From: Pontederia crassipes
Taxonomy: Eukaryota > Streptophyta > Magnoliopsida > Commelinales > Pontederiaceae
Direction of reading: 5' to 3'
NCBI GenBank assembly: GCA_030549335.1
Contig: CM060190.1
Coordinates: forward strand, 65,672,118 to 65,736,117
Length of the DNA: 64,000 bases
Below, piece by piece: positions 1-11,258 of the stretch. Both the position numbers and the translations under genes were made by a program. Numbering within the stretch: the first letter of the stretch is position 1; the number at the start of each line of letters is the position of its first letter. Under the pieces are notes generated by a model that saw only the letters and a program-made list of their open reading frames with translations, was not told where the DNA came from and did not search any database.

Positions 1-402
1 ATCTAATCTTGTATGACCACACATCCATCTCAACATCCTCATTTCGGCTACCCCCACTTTACGTTCATGTTGTCCCTTCATAGCCCAACATTTACTACCA
101 TATAACACTGCCGGTCTTATAGCAGTACGATAGAATTTTCCTTTAACTTTATTGGATACTTTTCTATCACAAAGAACTCCAGTGGCTTTCCTCCACTTAC
201 ACCAACCTAATCTGACCTTAGTCTCATGAACTAGCTTCTTTAACCGCCTCCGTCCATTAGAGTGCGGTAGCCCTTGCTCATTTAACACTGCATTCAGGCG
301 AGGATGCAGCGGCTCTTGCTCTCTTATCACTGTACCCGAGCTGTACAGCGCGTTACTTACGGGTAACGACCTAGCATTAACACAATATATTCGTTGATCC
401 AT
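1..402 (-). pseudogene. In-frame deleted LINE ORF, open to the window edge
   Basis: An ATG at 402-400 opens a frame of 134 codons that reaches the window edge without a stop. It begins [13 protein letters not shown], runs through the LINE N-terminus to HETKVRLG, then continues directly with the C-terminal region ([15 protein letters not shown], later GHTRLD). The deletion removes 2346 bp relative to the full copy, a multiple of three, so frame is kept. All endonuclease and reverse transcriptase motifs are absent. The translation is seen in the sequence. Whether a small protein is made is unknown, and simple survival of a young deleted copy is the cautious reading. Confidence 0.6.
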
Positions 403-502
403 GTTCATGAGATCGACAAGGTTTTACGCTGGCTGTCGGGGCTTAACACAACCCTCCTCATTTATCCGGGCTTGGGATCGGCTATAAAACATAGGCGGAG
501 TT
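1..502 (-). mobile_element. RTE-clade LINE, internally deleted copy, cut by the window edge
   Basis: Read on the minus strand, bases 502 to 208 match the 5' end of the full-length LINE at 22000. Bases 203 to 1 match its 3' coding part (around 24645 onward). The two parts meet at a shared GGTT (204-207), so about 2.35 kb holding the endonuclease and most of the reverse transcriptase is missing. The 5' end (GGCGGAGTT in forward reading) coincides with the 5' end of the full copy. The 3' end lies outside the window. It sits in the intron upstream of the first visible carbamoyl-phosphate synthase exon, antisense to that gene. Confidence 0.9.
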
Positions 503-582
503 TGGCATGAAAATAAAAAAAGAAAAAGAATTTTGATCAAGAATCTCGTTTGTCTTTATTTGTTTTCGGTTCATATATTCAG

Positions 583-3500
583 TGGAGAAGCCATGGAAAA
601 CAAATGATGCTAGGCTTGTGCTTGAAGATGGCTCTATATGGAGAGCTAAGTCTTTTGGTGCTATGGGTACCCAGGTCGGGGAAGTAGTCTTCAATACCTC
701 CTTAACGGGGTAAGAATGCACACATGCTTCCTTTTTATGCTTATATGGGTTTATTATAAGTTTCATTGTTTCTTATCATGCACTCCAACGCATTCTCTAC
801 AACAACAACAACAACAACAAAGCCTTATCCCACTAGGTGGAGTCGGCTACATGGATCATACGACGCCATTCCGCTCTATTAGTAATCAAACCTTTCGGTA
901 TATAACACTGCATTCAGGCGAGGATGCAGCGGCTCTTGCTCTCTTATCACTGTACCCGAGCTGTACAACGCGTTACTTACGGATAACGACCTAGCATTAA
1001 CACAATATATTCGTTGATCCATGTTCATAAGATTCGACAGGATTTTATGCTGGCTGTCGGGGCCTAACACAACCCTCCTCCTTTATTCGGGCTTGGGACC
1101 GGCTATAAAATATAGGCTTTCATAACATGGATATAAAATATAAAGATATAATGGATAATACAAATAACATAAAGGAACAAGAGAAAGTTCATTCGTTATT
1201 CTTGTACAGGCTTCACATAAAATTGTCCTTGATATTACAATATTATTCTTAAACATTCTGGCAATGTATTTCTTAAAATAATGATGCTTACCAGTTTTCT
1301 TGGCCAGCATCCTGCTAAATCCAAGTTCCAGAAAGCAGACTCCAATGCATTCTCTAAAAGATAAAAAATTCCAATGTAGTCCTGTGCATAAATTTCAGTA
1401 TGAGATCGATCATGATATTAAATCCAGTTTTTCTTAAGCTTTCTTTGATCTTTTTCTTTCTTTATGTTCCATATTTGATGTATTCTGACGGTCGTTTCAT
1501 TTTTTTATTCTGTTTGTTTAGATACCAAGAGATTCTGACAGACCCGAGTTATGCTGGCCAATTTGTCTTGATGACGAATCCTCATATTGGAAATACTGGT
1601 GTTAATCCAGGTGGGTCAACAATCTAGCTTTGAGTACGTAAATTGTTACAACTTTCTGTCAGAGATTTTAAGACCTAAAGACTGGTGGAATATGCATCTA
1701 TAGATGACGAAGAATCAGCTCAGTGCTTCCTCGCTGGATTGGTAATCAAAAGTCTTAGCATCTGGTACTATTTTCTTCTATCAGCTTCTGGGTAGATGGA
1801 TGATACAATTTGATGATTTTTTTATCGAATACATTGATTGATACTGTATTTTATATTGCTTTCTTTTCAGTACTTCTAACTGGAGATGCACCGAAACTCT
1901 TGGTGACTACTTGTCGAAGAGGAACATCATGGGAATATGTAAAATCCTTAATCATATCTTTGTGAATTCAAAGTTAGCCCACTATCCTAAAATCCTTTTT
2001 CTTTAATACCAGATGATGTGGATACTCGAGCTATAACACGCAGATTGAGACAAAATGGGAGCCTTATAGGTGTCTTGAGTACTGAAGAAACTCACACAGA
2101 TGAAGAACTTCTGGAAATTGCACGCAAATGGAAAATTGTTGGTAAGATTCAGTTCATTGAAATTTAATCGGTTTATTTAGTACTTTTCTACCATTGAGGA
2201 AGAGCACATTGATTTTGTCTTTATTCTTCCCATCAACGTCTTCTTTTGTCCCTGTAACTTTTTCTTTCACCTACACGTTGATGTTCTTGCACTGCAATGA
2301 AGCATTGTTCACCATGAGGTTTAGCTGTTGATGGATTATTTTCTGATCGCAGTAACTTTCTTACTTTATGCATTCTTTTAACTCCTACCTTAATCTCTTA
2401 TCTCAGTGATGGTTGTAAGGGCAAGCCTGGTACTCTGAAGCTTCGTAGTTCACCCTACAAAGAAACGTGGTCCCCAGTTAACAAGGATATAGGAGTCTTG
2501 GGACATATCCTTCACCATTACTTAGCGGGAGGTTAATGTAAATGTTATCAACTCATTAGTTATTGTCAATGTCGAAGAGTATAGAAATGACAAAACCCAA
2601 ACTTCAAATTAATGATATTAAATTATGACTACAACATGTGACTTCAATTAAACCATCTTCATAAAAAATTACATTATAGTAATCTCATTATTGGAAAGGA
2701 AGAGGATTCTTATTTTTACAAAATATATGCATCTGGTGCAAACTGCAAAGGGCTTGCAGTTCTTTGTGCTTGCAATTATGGCAAGGGCAACTTGGTAGTC
2801 ATGTGAAAAGGACAAGAGAGCAGCCACAGGAATAGAAACATAAAGGGAAATTGCGGTAAGGGAAGAGGGAAATGGATGATAAAAAAGATAATAAAATATC
2901 TAACTTGGTTGGATATGTAGAAACATCAATTCCGCTGATTCTACATGACAATTCTATCGATTTTCAACATCCAGTTATTCCGCTTGTTGACAGGAAAACC
3001 GAGTCAGGCCGTGGATGAACTCATGAACATGTGAAGCATTTGTAAATGTTTAAGTTTCTGTGATATACATGCTATTGTGTGATTTAAAATCCGTACAAGG
3101 ATTTTGTCGAGCCTACGTTGACAACATTAGTGGCATTTCCACATAATCAATATAATTCTGCAGTCCTTGTGTACGGTATATGGTGACTTTTTACATTGTC
3201 TGGAATTTGTACTTATTTACATTTGTAATTTGAAAATAGGAGCATTGAAATATCTAGGGCTGAGCAAACCCGGGACCGGGTCGGTCTGAGCGGACCCGGT
3301 CCCGACCCGGATTATGCCGGGTCAAAAAAATTTCGACCCGGTACCGGACCCGGACCCGGCCGGATCCGATTCCGGGTCGGTCCCGGCCATCCGGGTTTGC
3401 GACTGGGAATCGATCGCGCGCGATTGGCAGCCACGATCCGGCGCGGCCACCCGCCGGTGGCCGATCCGGCCGTCTGACGGCGGATCGGCCTGCCAGTGGC

Positions 3501-6500
3501 CGATCCGGCCCCTGGTGGCCGGATCGGCCACCGGGCGAGCCGATCCGGCCGCCAGACGCCGGGTCGGCCTGCCAACGGCCGATCCGGCCGTCTGGCGGCG
3601 GATCGGCCTGCCAGTGGCCGATCCGGTCGTCTGGTGCCGGATCGGCCACCAGGCAAGCCGATCCGGTCGTGAGAGAGAGGGAGAGGGCGCCGGAGTCGGT
3701 GCCGCCGCGGTCGTGAGTGAGAGGGAGAGTGCGCCGGAGTCGGTGCCGCCGCGGTCGTGAGAGAGAGGGAGAGGGCGTTGGAGTCGTCGGTGCCGCCGCC
3801 ATCGTGAGAGAGAGGGAGAGGGCGAGAGAGATGGGAGAGAGAAAAAGAGAGATTGAAATGAGAAGAGAGAGTAGAGATGGGGTTTATATAGTAAGTAATG
3901 TCGGGTCGGGTCCGGGTCGGGTCCGGGTCGGGTATCTGCACTGCAGACCCGGTCCTGACCCGATACCTGGCGGTTTTCCAACCAAGAGACCCGGTCCCGG
4001 TCCGGATCTAATCCGGACCAGGTTTTTTACCCGGTTTTCCAGGTCGGGCTGGTCCGGGTCGACCCGGCCTGTGCTCAGCCCTAGTAATATCCTTGTATAT
4101 TTGTTCATTCTTTTTTCTGATAAACTGGAAGGCTATTGACCTGAAATAGCCATCCTATCCTTTAGCCCCTCAAATGTCACTGTTTTTAAGTTTATAGGTC
4201 AATATCCTTCTCTGTTATAACCAGATTATTTTATGCATGCATGATTAATATTATGTATCAGATATTAACTATCAACTGTGATTTTTTGAAGTCAAACGAG
4301 TGATAGTTGCAAAGCGTTTCTCCATACTCGTTACACATGTAGTACTTAGTGTGGGGTTTGCCTTTTTTTGCAGGGGCAAAAAGCTTTGTGGAATTGGATA
4401 TTTAATTCATATAAATCACTTCCCTGCTTCGACTTGGAAAATTATTTTTTGTTATTTTAATGAAACAATCTCCCATAACTTTACTGTATTTCCACTGACA
4501 AAATGAAACTGAGTTTTTTTTTTTTAAAATTGAAACTGTATCATGCTGATAATGTTTTCCAAAACAAAAAATTACTTTGTTTTCACCTTTTCTTTCATGC
4601 AGGTGTTGATTTGATAAGCGGTGTTACTTGTGAGGCACCGTATGAATGGAAAGAGAACACCGATGATGGATGGGAATTCAATAAAGAGCCAAAGGATGCT
4701 GAAAATCTCCATGTTCGTAAAACTTCCTGTTATTTTTATGTTCTATGATTTAAGTCCTTACTCCCATGATTGCTTCTCTTGTTCATGACAGGTTGTTGCA
4801 TATGATTTCGGTATTAAGCATAATATTCTGAGACGCTTGGCATCACATGGATGCAAAATCACAGTTGTTCCTTCGACATGGCCTGCTAAGGATACGCTAA
4901 ACATGAAACCTGATGGCATCCTTTTTAGCAATGGTCCAGGAGACCCATCTGCAGTACCTTATGCTGTTGAAACAGTAAAAGAAATTATTGGGAAGGTTCC
5001 TGTTTTCGGAATTTGTATGGGTCACCAGTTGATTGGACAGGCATTGGGTGGGAAGACGTTTAAGATGAAATTTGGTCATCATGGAGGGAACCATCCAGTT
5101 TGCAATCTCCGGAATGGACGTGTTGAGATAAGTGCTCAGGTTTGTTATTATCTTATTTCCATGCCCATTGTAAAAGAAAAAAATGTTGTTGAGCTTGTAG
5201 TCAGCTTCTCAAAAGCTTAACCATATTGTCTTTTTTCCTATGATAAATACCCATAATCAGTTCTCTCTCAAAGAAAGAAAAGGAATATCCATCGTCAATC
5301 ATAAATTATAATAACTGATAACTGACATAGATTTAAGCTTGCAACTGGTGGAAATTATAAAATGGAATGTAGCTACTCGTATGATACCTAGTCTTGTGAA
5401 GAAATTTATTTCCTTCAACTCAAGTACATTCAATGTATCTTTTTTGTTGTTTGATGCTAAATGCTGTTTTTTTAACCTGCGTTATCCAATATCATCCGAT
5501 CTCCGGATGTTTTCTTCTCCTGATTAGATTTTTTTCTCGCAATTCTCAACATCTACATTTGTTTATTTGTGTTTTGATTATTTATCTGGTTCTTAAGTGT
5601 TTTCTTTTCTGATGTGTGATAAGCTTGTTAATTGGGCAGAACCATAACTATGCTGTTGACCCTGCATCACTCCCAGATGGTGTTGAGGTAACACACATAA
5701 ATTTGAATGACAAGAGTTGTGCTGGCCTTGCCTGCCCAGAATTAAATCTCATGTCTCTTCAGTATCATCCAGAAGCATCACCTGGGCCTCATGACTCTGA
5801 TCCTTGTGAGTGTATTGTTGTTATTTATTTGTGTGCTTACCTTCGATATCAAAATTTGATGAAAGTTGGGGACAGTTTTTTCAAGATGTGATCTCTTTAA
5901 CTATGGAAATTCATATTTGGTTTTGAACACAGAAACCATAACAGGTGTCGAATCTTTTTTAGAGTAAAAGGATGCCTATATTAAATTTTGAAGTAGCAAT
6001 GTTGATAACTTACCTAGTATGACTCTTAGTGAATCCCATAATGAAGGAGTACATGACTCATCTATTCTGACAAATTTAACATAGCATTTTATGATTAGCA
6101 ATAATCAGCAAAGCTATGAGCTTTCAAAGAAAAAATGCAAAGCTATGAGCTAGTTTAAAGTCCATTTTTCTATGCGAGCCTTTTGGGATCCAGGGCAACA
6201 ACAACAACAACAAAGCCTTATCCCACTAGGTGGGGTCGGCTACATGGATCATACGACGCCATTCCTCTCTATTAGTAACCAAACCTTTCGGTATATTATT
6301 CACCAATAGATCTTGCTCTATTAGTTCGCCAAGTGTCCGTCTTGGCCTCCCTCTTGCTCTATTATTCACCAATAGATCTTGCTTTATTATTCACCAATAG
6401 ATCCAGGGCAAGTTGCAAATTAATTCGTGCTGCTACCAACAATATCTGAAGATGTAAGATTACAACATACGTAGTTAGCTGTCTAAAAAAAAGGCAATTA

Positions 6501-7101
6501 AGTATTTATGTGCCCAATGCATGCTTAATAGATTCTCACATATATAACATATGCTGAATGATTCCCTCAAATTGCATGCTTATCTAGATTTCTGCACCAA
6601 GTGGTTGCGCTTCAAGTTTGTGAGTTTTTACGTGGTTGTTTTTCTGAGTACTTTGTCTTTGTACTTACACATAATCCACGTCTTCCTTATGTTACTTCAC
6701 TTCAGTAGTTTTGTATTAGGTGTTTTTTAATCTTCTTGCTCAGATTATTGATTGTTATATGCTGTTGAACACTTGAACTTTGTTCACTATGTGCATTCTT
6801 TTGTATTAGCATTTGTTTTCAGTTCCTAGAGGGTCTGCCATTCCATAATGACTGCTAGCACAGAGTAATGTTAAAAATAATGTAAATTGGGTATTTCCTG
6901 AACTATAGAGTTTAATACATACAAGTTCAGCTCTAAAAAAAAAGTACAATCAAGTTCATTTCTACTGGAAGGTTGTTATGAAAGTCTATAAGATGGCAAA
7001 TTTTCTTTTAACTTCTGGAAGTTAGTCAACCTAATGTAGTACAACTTTCATGTTCAGCTTTCAGAGAATTCATAGAGTTGATGAGGGCAAACAGAAGATG
7101 A
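583..7101 (+). CDS. CARA: Carbamoyl-phosphate synthase small subunit (glutaminase), 5'-partial
   Basis: This is the glutamine-hydrolysing subunit that supplies ammonia to the large subunit for carbamoyl phosphate, used in arginine and pyrimidine synthesis; the plant enzyme is plastidial. Exons: 583-709, 1522-1610, 1704-1764, 1871-1938, 2013-2141, 4603-4712, 4792-5139, 5640-5805 and 7058-7101, all with GT-AG introns and matching phases, about 380 residues with TGA at the end. The N-terminal small-chain domain shows [24 protein letters not shown] and GNTGVN. The class I amidotransferase domain shows FSNGPGDP, the nucleophile Cys in FGICMGHQ, and the His/Glu pair in QYHPEASPG. The first exon, with start codon and transit peptide, is off the left edge. 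Most donors are standard, but 4713 (GTTCGT) is weak; phase supports it. LINE copies lie in the intron before 583 and those at 710-1521 and 5806-7057, all antisense, and a hAT-type element lies in the 2142-4602 intron. No coding exon is broken. Confidence 0.97.
782..1356 (-). mobile_element. RTE derivative with both LINE ends plus a foreign 5' extension, flanked by an 18-bp duplication
   Basis: On the minus strand, 1117-904 is the LINE 5' end. It is joined at about 903 to the last ~100 bp of the LINE (903-800), ending in a CAA/GTT repeat tail. Everything between is deleted. A further ~221 bp (1118-1338) of unrelated sequence precedes the LINE 5' end, which lacks its outermost six bases. The whole is bounded by ACTCCAACGCATTCTCTA (782-799) and the same word with one mismatch (1339-1356), which reads as a target-site duplication. 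It lies in a carbamoyl-phosphate synthase intron. Confidence 0.8.
2142..3246. other. Intron DNA without a recognised feature
   Basis: This is the first part of the long carbamoyl-phosphate synthase intron, upstream of the hAT-type insertion. It is AT-rich with a short less AT-rich patch around 2405-2510. I see no exon, TIR or recognisable transposon protein here. Confidence 0.5.
3247..4091. mobile_element. GC-rich non-autonomous hAT-type element
   Basis: The element spans 3255-4083. It starts TAGGGCTGAGCA and ends with the exact inverse TGCTCAGCCCTA. The flanking 8-mers are GAAATATC (3247-3254) and GTAATATC (4084-4091), 7 of 8 identical, as expected of a hAT-type target duplication. The interior is extremely GC-rich, with repeated CCGATCCGGCCG-like words and GGGTC tandem runs near 3900-3935, plus GA-rich stretches. 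Long overlapping ORFs on both strands are compositional and show no transposase. It is intronic in the carbamoyl-phosphate synthase gene. Confidence 0.88.
6187..6411 (-). mobile_element. 5'-truncated RTE copy with 12-bp target duplication
   Basis: The LINE 3' end on the minus strand carries a (CAA)n tail at 6197 onward. It is bounded by GATCCAGGGCAA at 6187-6198 and 6400-6411. At its 5' side the segment ATTATTCACCAATAGATC is repeated (about 6296, 6362, 6388), an internal duplication absent from the full-length copy. It lies in the last carbamoyl-phosphate synthase intron. Confidence 0.9.
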
Positions 7102-7133
7102 CTGATGCACGTAGTGCCCGCATGGATTTTGAT

Positions 7134-7179
7134 TAGCCGACCCCACCTAGTGGGATAAGACTTTGTTGTTGTTGTTGTT
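7134..7179 (+). mobile_element. RTE 3' tail fragment (46 bp)
   Basis: This contains only the conserved LINE end TAGCCGACCCCACCTAGTGG followed by GATAAGACTTTG and (GTT)n. It lies just after the carbamoyl-phosphate synthase stop codon, probably in the 3' UTR, in sense orientation. No clear target duplication is visible. Confidence 0.8.
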
Positions 7180-10100
7180 ATTTCCAACGACACTCGTGTT
7201 GGATTTCAGACGGGTTATATAAGCAATAAGAAGCAAACTTGTATTATGGGCCCTCTGAACAAACTCAGCATTCTATTGTCAGAGAAGACAGTTTTGCGGC
7301 GTATGAAATAGAGTTATGGATTTGTTGTCTTCAATACATTATGATATATAATCCAGTAATCCACACTGTGGTTGATCTCAATTTGTAACTGTTACCTCGG
7401 TTTTCTTCACTCTGTTCGTCCAATTCTGAGAAAAAGGTATCCTGTTCCTGGCAATTTTATTGTGCCAAGATTCTTCGGAAGCATTGGTTCATTGATTAGG
7501 TGTTCATTTATCCTAAACCAATTGCTAATTTGTGGTTTAATTGAGGTTTTGTTCCTGGAGTTTTGCAACTTATTAAATTGCAAATGCCCAATTATATATC
7601 ATTATAACCTGACTTTTAGGGGATGGATTTTGCTTAATCATTAAAACTCTTTTATATGGATTATCGACCTTTTGCAAGTTGCATGAAAGGAATGCGTAAA
7701 ATTACCTCGCCAACTCACTGTACATGTTAACCTTCAAATCAAGACGTTGCCGATAGGAATTTAAATCATTTACCATTTAAATTAATTAAGCCTTGATGCA
7801 TTTTTTTCCTGTGGTGAATGTTTATATTAATCATGTTTGAATATGAATTAATAGAATGGACTGGATTAATTGAATTCACTATTTGTTTGAATACAAATTT
7901 AATTGCATGGATTAGAGAAGGTTAAATTAAATAAATATCTTTATTTCTTTCTAATTTGAAATGATAGAATGAAAATAATTATTTCTAATTATTTAAAAAT
8001 CATCAATTTGATGGATTTAATTTTAAGTCGTCATAAATTTATTATCACCAACCTAACTAAATCTGACGCATTCCTCTTAAATCCACCAGACCACCATCCA
8101 AACAAAGCCTTAGTTTTCACGTGCGATTACATGGCATAAGTTTGGTAGAGAGGACTGGAAGGTTAGCTCAGGGAAGTCATCAATTTTTCTTGAATTAATG
8201 CACATATAATAATTATTATCAGAAATATTATCTAGTAAGAGAGTCCGATGAGCATATATTAATTCATGTTATAAATTATGCATTTATGATTGATCATGAT
8301 TTCAAATTAATTAAATTATATGAAATTAATGCTTACACCCTCATTAACCTCATTACTTTTACCATGTCTACTTTTAATATTCATAAGTCTAGCAAATGGA
8401 CAAATCGAGTAGTTTAATTAATTAAAAACGAAACTGTTTTATTTAACTCTCATCTGCATCTCTAAACTTCCATCAAACGACATGAGCGTTGATCAGCTCT
8501 AATTTTTCTTTTCGTGTGCATATCACAAAATAAAACATAAGATTTATTGTAAGATTAAAGTACCGACTTAATGGTGAAATATTCCAAGTGATCCTTGATA
8601 TTTCAACCTAATTTTCGGATTGAAAGTCTAATCATCCTACCAACAAAAGTTTAGTTCATCTGCTTCATTAATTAAGTTGCTATTGATATGTTCTGTTTCG
8701 ATAAAGAGAAAGTCAATCTAAAAGATGGTAGTCGAATATTGAATTATTGATTCCACGTTGAGCTTTGTATGTATTCTCCCAAATCCCAATGGGCGACCTG
8801 CTGGCTTTGTCGACCAGGAAGAAAGATGCCTTGCCCAAAAATAAACTATGCAAGTTTTTATATTTCTTACTAGAAGTGGTCTTTTCAACCCCAGCAATGG
8901 CCATATGATAAAAAAAAGTGAAATCTTTAATCTTCTGTATCTAGCTAGTCTTCTGGAAATTCACAGTACTATCATAATTTAATTCCTTGCAGACATCAAC
9001 AGGTTTACTATGTTCGTAGACTCATGTCTGCTTATTTCCTGCTCCATATACACGATTGCTTACACTTGAGTTTTCTTTTAGTGGTTCCACTGCAAATTGA
9101 TTGGTCTGGGCTTTCTATCTTTCTCTAGATCAGAAAATCTTTTCGTTTAAAAATCTGCACTGATGTATTAATCAAAATCCAACAGAATGTTTCAATCTCT
9201 GTGTCTCAATTCAAAGTGCTGAATAGTCATTTCTTCATGAATTGCCTCAGCTCCAATCAAAGCCACGCAATTGCTTGGTAGTCCTAATTGAAGGCATGGA
9301 TAGCTTGTTTTTGCACCAATTGGAAAAACAAGATACATCAATTCACAAAACAACAAATATTACTGCACATTCCAGTGAGGCAACTACATGGCCCTGCTCC
9401 CTCTCTTTCAGGAAAAAGACAGTTCCTGTCCAGTCTCATATAAAGTTTCTTTAAACAGCGATCTGCCTTTACATTAACGAGTCCAATCTATAGGGAAGCA
9501 AGCATGGTTTAGGTATCCAAATTACATCCATACTGCGGTCAGAAATAATTTGTTCTAGTATGCACTTTACTTCTACTATATGCCCATATAGCAGATGCAT
9601 TCTTCGTTACCATCATAGGACTATTGGCTTTCTCAAAACTCCTACTCAACATTCATACATACAGAGATATTTTCCCACATTGAAAGGAAAACCATTAGTT
9701 CTATAACCCTAGTTATCCATCACAATGATCGACGGTATCTGGCCTTCTCTTGCATGTTGGTCATAATATAATGATGTTTGCCCATTCTATATGTGGACAT
9801 TTTAATACTGACATGTCTGTTCCCCTTCTTCATGCTATTTGGCAATGAGGTTGATACATGTTTCTTCTTTTATCTTAAAGTTCATAACCATTTATCTTAG
9901 AGAACCAGGTTTAAAAAAGGTAAGTATACTATAAGACCCCTAACAGAAAGTATATAATACATGAAAATAATATTAAAAACTCACTTACTTGCAGAGAGAT
10001 CAAAATTTTATAAGTATTGCACCTAGAACTGAGTAGATGACTTGTCCTATGCTCTCAAAGCAATTATGAGCACCTCCCAAACTCTAACTTTGCATTCTAA

Positions 10101-10706
10101 ATTTTTCAAGCAATGAGCCAACCTCTCCATAAATTATAATAAAATATATATGGCTTTTGAATAAGGATGTCATAATACTCAGATCTGTGATTTGAAGTTT
10201 CAACACGCGAAAGCAATTTGTATTTCTGGCTAAGCAAAGTGCAGGCAAGTCTAAAAAACCCTGCATTAAACAAATTGGAACAAGCACTGAACTTAAAGTT
10301 CTGATCTCATTAACCAAGCAATATAACCCAGGCAAATATAATGCTACCAAATCAGTTTGAAACCAAATTGAACATAGACTTTGGGATATTTCCAAACAAA
10401 GCTTTCATCCATTTCCCAAATTTATGCCAAACTTGAAATTGCTACGTTGCATACATTTAGCATCAGTAATTCATATTTGCCACATTCCATTTTCTGAAAA
10501 CTGCTATGTACAGAGTACAAAATGCATGACATTACTTAAAACATGTTTGATATCTGACAATTAACTTGCTTAGTCATTTTATCTATTACTAGATGATAAT
10601 AAAAAAGGTTTCATTTCCCTGTTTCAAGAAATTCAGCCATCTAATTTAGTGAACAAGAACAAAATAGAGGAGGGTATAACTAACACTAAACAATGCCTTC
10701 TGAACA
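7180..10706. other. Intergenic DNA, no gene recognised
   Basis: The first part is probably carbamoyl-phosphate synthase 3' flank. The stretch 7790-8110 is AT-rich and ends in CCAAACAAAGCCTTA, a common MITE-type end, but I cannot pair it with a clear opposite end. Short ORFs at 7372, 8713, 9242 and 10084 resemble nothing known and have no gene-like composition. Confidence 0.5.
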
Positions 10707-11258
10707 CTATTGAGTTCCCTTTTCGACGTCTTCTGCTCTGGCAGAAGAGTCGGCGGCCGCGTCCGTGTCCTCCAGGTCGTCCCTGACTCGAAACACGGCA
10801 TGGAACAGGACCAAGGGCACGCCGGCGCCCAGGGCCAGCAGCAGTTGGGGCACGGCTCCCGTGACGACGAGCTCGGTGAGGACTACAGCGATGGTGAGGA
10901 CAGCCACGATGCGGCGGTCCAGGATTCGGTGCAGGATGGAGGATCCCGGGCAGGCCCGGAGGAGGGCCCCGTAGAGGAGGACGGCCTTGGAGAAGGCCAT
11001 GAGGAAGAGCATCGTGGCGCGGTGGGAGGGGAAGAGGGAGATCAGGAGGAGGGCCCAGAGGACGGCGGCATAGTGGAGGCGGAAGGAGGAGACATTGCGG
11101 ACGGCGCGGACGGCCGCGGTCTCGGCGTCGTGGGGCACGGCGAAATGCTGCGGCCGGGCGAATCGGGAGATGGCCCTGCGGGTGGAGAGGGCGTGGGCGC
11201 GGGCACCCTCCACCACGGCCGCCGAACGCCGGAGCACCGCGGCGCCGTAGTTAACCAT
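10707..11258 (-). CDS. PRA1 family protein (prenylated Rab acceptor type)
   Basis: PRA1 proteins are small multi-pass membrane proteins of the endomembrane system that interact with prenylated Rab GTPases in vesicle trafficking. This single-exon gene encodes 183 residues starting MVNYGAAVLRRS; the ATG at 11258-11256 has a purine at -3 and G at +4. An upstream extension of the frame begins only with TTG, so it is not used. Features in order: an N-terminal segment rich in Ala/Arg, the PRA1-like RNVSSFRLHYAAVLWALLL (about residues 51-69), hydrophobic segments around residues 55-105, another pair around 115-150 (RIVAVLTIAVVLTELVV and PQLLLALGAGVPLVLFHAVF), then an acidic tail RVRDDLEDTD. The length fits the family (roughly 180-240). 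The coding region is far more GC-rich than its surroundings, a pattern common in monocots. The subgroup within the PRA1 family cannot be assigned. Confidence 0.88.
   Translation of the reverse strand: MVNYGAAVLRRSAAVVEGARAHALSTRRAISRFARPQHFAVPHDAETAAVRAVRNVSSFRLHYAAVLWALLLISLFPSHRATMLFLMAFSKAVLLYGALLRACPGSSILHRILDRRIVAVLTIAVVLTELVVTGAVPQLLLALGAGVPLVLFHAVFRVRDDLEDTDAAADSSARAEDVEKGTQ

Noticed and set aside
800-830. (CAA)n/(GTT)n tracts as ordinary microsatellites
   Set aside because: Each is followed by the same AAGCCTTATCCCACTAGGTG block, so they are LINE 3' tails.
3254-4139. Several overlapping ORFs of 140-219 codons on both strands
   Set aside because: They lie within the GC-rich hAT-type element, consist of repeated Pro/Arg/Gly/Asp/Ile patterns and overlap in all frames. 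They have no homologous domain and reflect composition.
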